Assembly (NCBI GenBank): GCA_022575985.1 | Contig: JAKSXM010000156.1 | Location: forward strand, 2,232,001 to 2,296,000 | DNA: 64,000 bases | Source of the DNA: Anagrus nilaparvatae | Taxonomy: Eukaryota > Arthropoda > Insecta > Hymenoptera > Mymaridae | Reading direction: 5' to 3' | Shown here: piece after piece, positions 61,377 to 64,000 of the stretch | How positions within the stretch are numbered: position 1 is the stretch's first letter | How the letters are laid out: each line of letters begins with the position of its first letter | The notes under the pieces: generated by a model | The model's database searches: none | What the model was told of the DNA's origin: nothing | What the model saw: the letters and a program-made list of their open reading frames with translations, nothing else | Translations under genes and position numbers: made by a program

Positions 61377-62394
61377 GTAGTTGGTATAGTATCAGTATTT
61401 TTCATCTGTGTTTCGATATTATCATTCTGTTTAAAAACACATCCAGACATGAGGGTGCCAGTAATAGTTAATAATACAGTTAAAGTTGGTAATACAACGT
61501 CATGGGCAGTTGAAAAAATTAGTACAAATGCCCTTGACTTTTTCTTCTACATCGAATGTGTATGTAATGCTTGGTTTACATTTGAATTTTTAATGAGAAT
61601 AACTGCAACTCCAAAAAGATGTATATTTATAAGAAGTTCAGTTAATGTTATTGATATGATTGCAACATTAAGTTTCTACATCGACATGTTATTACAAAGA
61701 TTCGCCTCTCATCTAGAAAATGCAGATATACTAGAATTTTTCAGTATCATAAGGATAATGAGGTTATTCAAATTAACCAGGCATTCATCAGGTCTTAAGA
61801 TTTTAATACAAACGTTCAGGGCATCCGCCAAGGAACTCACCCTATTAGTTTTCTTTCTGGTCCTCGGCATCGTCATCTTCGCGAGTCTGGTTTATTATGC
61901 TGAAAGAATACAATATAATCCAAAAAACGATTTTAAGAGCATACCATTAGGATTGTGGTGGGCCTTAGTTACAATGACCACCGTTGGTTACGGGGATATG
62001 GTTCCCAAGACTTACGTGGGAATGTTCGTTGGTGCCCTCTGCGCTCTTGCTGGTGTACTCACGATCGCCCTGCCAGTGCCCGTGATCGTTAGCAATTTTG
62101 CTATGTATTACAGTCACACGCAGGCGCGAGCCAAGCTCCCGAAGAAGAGACGTCGAGTGATTGCAGTGGAGCAGCCTCGGGTTAGAGTACCTGGTGCTCC
62201 TGGGGTCGCTGGTCAAAATCCAGGTAGTGTCGGCCACCATCACCAACATTCGGGGACCGGCACTCCTGGCTGTGGTCAACAGCAAATGACCGGCCAATTA
62301 CCCCCGGACACGGGCGGATGTACTGGACCAACACGTAGAATGAACGCGATCAAGACCAATCTTCCAAAGGATCCGTTCGCTACGACAAAATCCG
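61377..62394 (+). CDS. Shaw: Shaw potassium channel, coding exon 3: S1-S6, pore and start of C-terminus
   Basis: This exon encodes residues 175-513 from acceptor TTACAG. It forms the voltage-sensing and pore module of the channel. S1 is about 175-194, S2 226-248, S3 261-280 and S4 292-317, with basic residues R300, R303, K306, R309 and K315. S5 is 327-351, the selectivity filter TVGYGD is 376-381, and S6 is about 386-419 with the PVP gating kink at 407-409. Two N-glycosylation sequons (N206, N213) fall in the S1-S2 loop. The tail after S6 is Pro/Gly/His/Gln-rich and has a KKRRR cluster. Donor GTAAGT follows in phase 1 at 62395. The frame would otherwise end three codons later at TAA 62400-62402. 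G/C-ending codons become much more frequent from about 61800. Confidence 0.96.
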
Positions 62395-64000
62395 GTAAGT
62401 AATTTTTTTCAAATAATATTCGAATAATACAATTTCTTTAGCGAAAATAAACTTAAACGCCAAAATTCATTAAAAATAAAGAGGTATATTCGAATAAAAA
62501 ATCAATTAGCGTAATGATTTTGAGTACCACTCGTCTGAGCCAACTCGACTGTTATCTACTTATTATTCTTCTTTTCGCTTCTCTATACGCCTGACCAAAA
62601 TCGATCGTGACTACTTACTCTATCAAAACTTTTTCAATTATAATGAATTTGTATTAATTTATACTAACTATTTAATACAATTCATGACTAAGATAATTCG
62701 CTATTCATACTAATCAAAACTTTTTAAATTAATACTTTTTTTTTTCGTTAATTATATTATTTTATAAACTTGATACTTTTTAAACCAATTTATCATTTAA
62801 AGAACAAACAAAAAAGTATTAGCTCCTTGTAGTCACATAACGTTTCATAAAAATATTTCTAAAGAAAGTAAGAATTTTTTTATTTATAATAAATAGCTGT
62901 AAAAATAAATTTTTTGTAATTTAGGAAAAAAATGCACAAGAAAAATATAAATGGCTCATATTGCACATTTGCATTTATTTCTAAGCCCTTGTGTATACTT
63001 TTTTTAGATTTAGAATTTCTTAAAATATGAATAAACGTAATCACGGATGTGTTTTATTTTTTTACATTAAAAATTTATTTTATGAATGAATTATTTAAAA
63101 TTATGTGCATGTGTTTTTTAAGTATGTGAGTTAGTTTATAGTTGCAATTTTAAGTATTTTACGGAATATAAACTTATTTCCGGAAAATGTGGTTAAAATT
63201 ATGAGAATATACGTAATTCCCTGTTTGTTTTAGGTCGTAGATTTTATAACGCTCAGTGGTCGCTTAGTACGTGCTTAGAAAGCATTCTGACTGCTTATAA
63301 GAGATTTTATTGGTTACTTATCGTGAAAATTTTTAAAATTGTGAGTTATATCTCAAAACTGTGATAGCAAAAAACGAGCAACATTATCGTGATTAGTATC
63401 AAAAAATAATGCCGTAAAATCTTTGTTGTAATTTCCAGTTAGAATTTTTTTTGAAATTTTTTTTTATAAAGCAGATGACGAAAAATAAATTTAGAAAAGA
63501 ATTTTTTTATTAAAATAATATTTATATAAATATTTATAATTATAATAAAGATAAAAAAGAAAAATCTACCCCTTACATAATTCATATTTTATTTCCCCAG
63601 ATACACATTCTTCAAAAATAAAAAAAAAATTAGGTATATAAAAAAATGAATATGAAAATAAAATACCCTCTTCTTCAAAAAAAAGCTTCCAGATGCCATT
63701 ATGAGTATGAAAAAATATTGATTATTTTTTATTTACGAAAAAAAAATTTAGGATATTTTATATTGTTATTTATTTTCAAAATGGTGCTTTACTCTAAAAG
63801 AAAAAATTTCAACTTTAAATAAAATTTGTGAATGCTTGTAGCTTTCAATATACTTGGATGTTTTCGACAAATTTTTTGCTAAAATATTAGTTGGAAACTG
63901 AGAATTTTAACAATAAAAATTAAATTTACTTAAGAAGTACACTTTGCTTGATAAATCTGATTAATCAGACTACAGATACTTAAATTACCATAAGATTTGT
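62395..64000 (+). other. Shaw: Shaw intron 3, 5' part
   Basis: It begins with the consensus donor GTAAGT. The rest is AT-rich without a recognisable exon, so the C-terminal exon and 3'UTR lie beyond the window. A 3'UTR reading is possible if the TAA at 62400 is used; an AATAAA-like ATTAAAAATAAAG occurs near 62470. Confidence 0.65.

Noticed and set aside
61965..62297. 110-codon reverse frame opposite Shaw exon 3
   Set aside because: It is the antisense shadow of the GC-richer part of the Shaw coding sequence.

Overview
This window reads as nuclear DNA of a very AT-rich arthropod, most likely an insect. The only host gene I can support is on the + strand and encodes an ortholog of the Shaw (Kv3-type) voltage-gated potassium channel. 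The protein is close to the insect Shaw sequence through the T1 domain and the pore. The base composition would suit some parasitoid wasps, but I cannot fix the order from this window.

Gene layout: a probable 5'UTR/coding exon starts at 14181, with the ATG at 14309 and coding to 14635. Intron 1 is about 40.9 kb. Exon 2 is 55548-55742, intron 2 is about 5.6 kb, and exon 3 is 61377-62394. Exon 3 carries S1 to S6, the TVGYGD selectivity filter and the start of the C-terminal tail. It ends at a strong donor, so the 3' end lies beyond the window, unless the in-frame TAA at 62400-62402 is used. Exons 1 to 3 give 513 codons joined in phase 0/0. Bases 1-14180 are upstream or first-intron DNA without a recognisable gene.

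The introns are filled with inverted-repeat DNA. The largest item is a 3.9 kb DNA transposon at 18029-21907. It has roughly 520-bp terminal inverted repeats, a CCGT 4-bp duplication and a 690-codon transposase-like frame broken by a single stop. Around it lie at least ten fold-back elements (7773-8735, 16848-17430, 31015-32907, 33490-33990, 35830-36290, 39431-40153, 40190-40660, 48305-48685, 52590-54110, 56538-56856) and small TA-flanked MITEs.

Four dispersed families recur. Family A has about ten copies marked by CATGGAACATGTTC ends, G-runs and short internal tandem units. Family B is a (CA)n plus AAACCCGGTT tail, once following a 155-bp tandem array. Family C is a fold-back family with the GGGTCGCTGATC motif; one copy is a 1.9 kb palindrome with about 141-bp tandem units in each arm. 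Family D has a 79-101 nt hairpin whose apex on one strand is GGCGAAGCC. Nested insertions (C in A, another fold-back in A) give a relative order of events.

All family assignments were made by eye. Boundaries of repeats are usually good to a few bases where a TSD is given and to 10-50 bases elsewhere.
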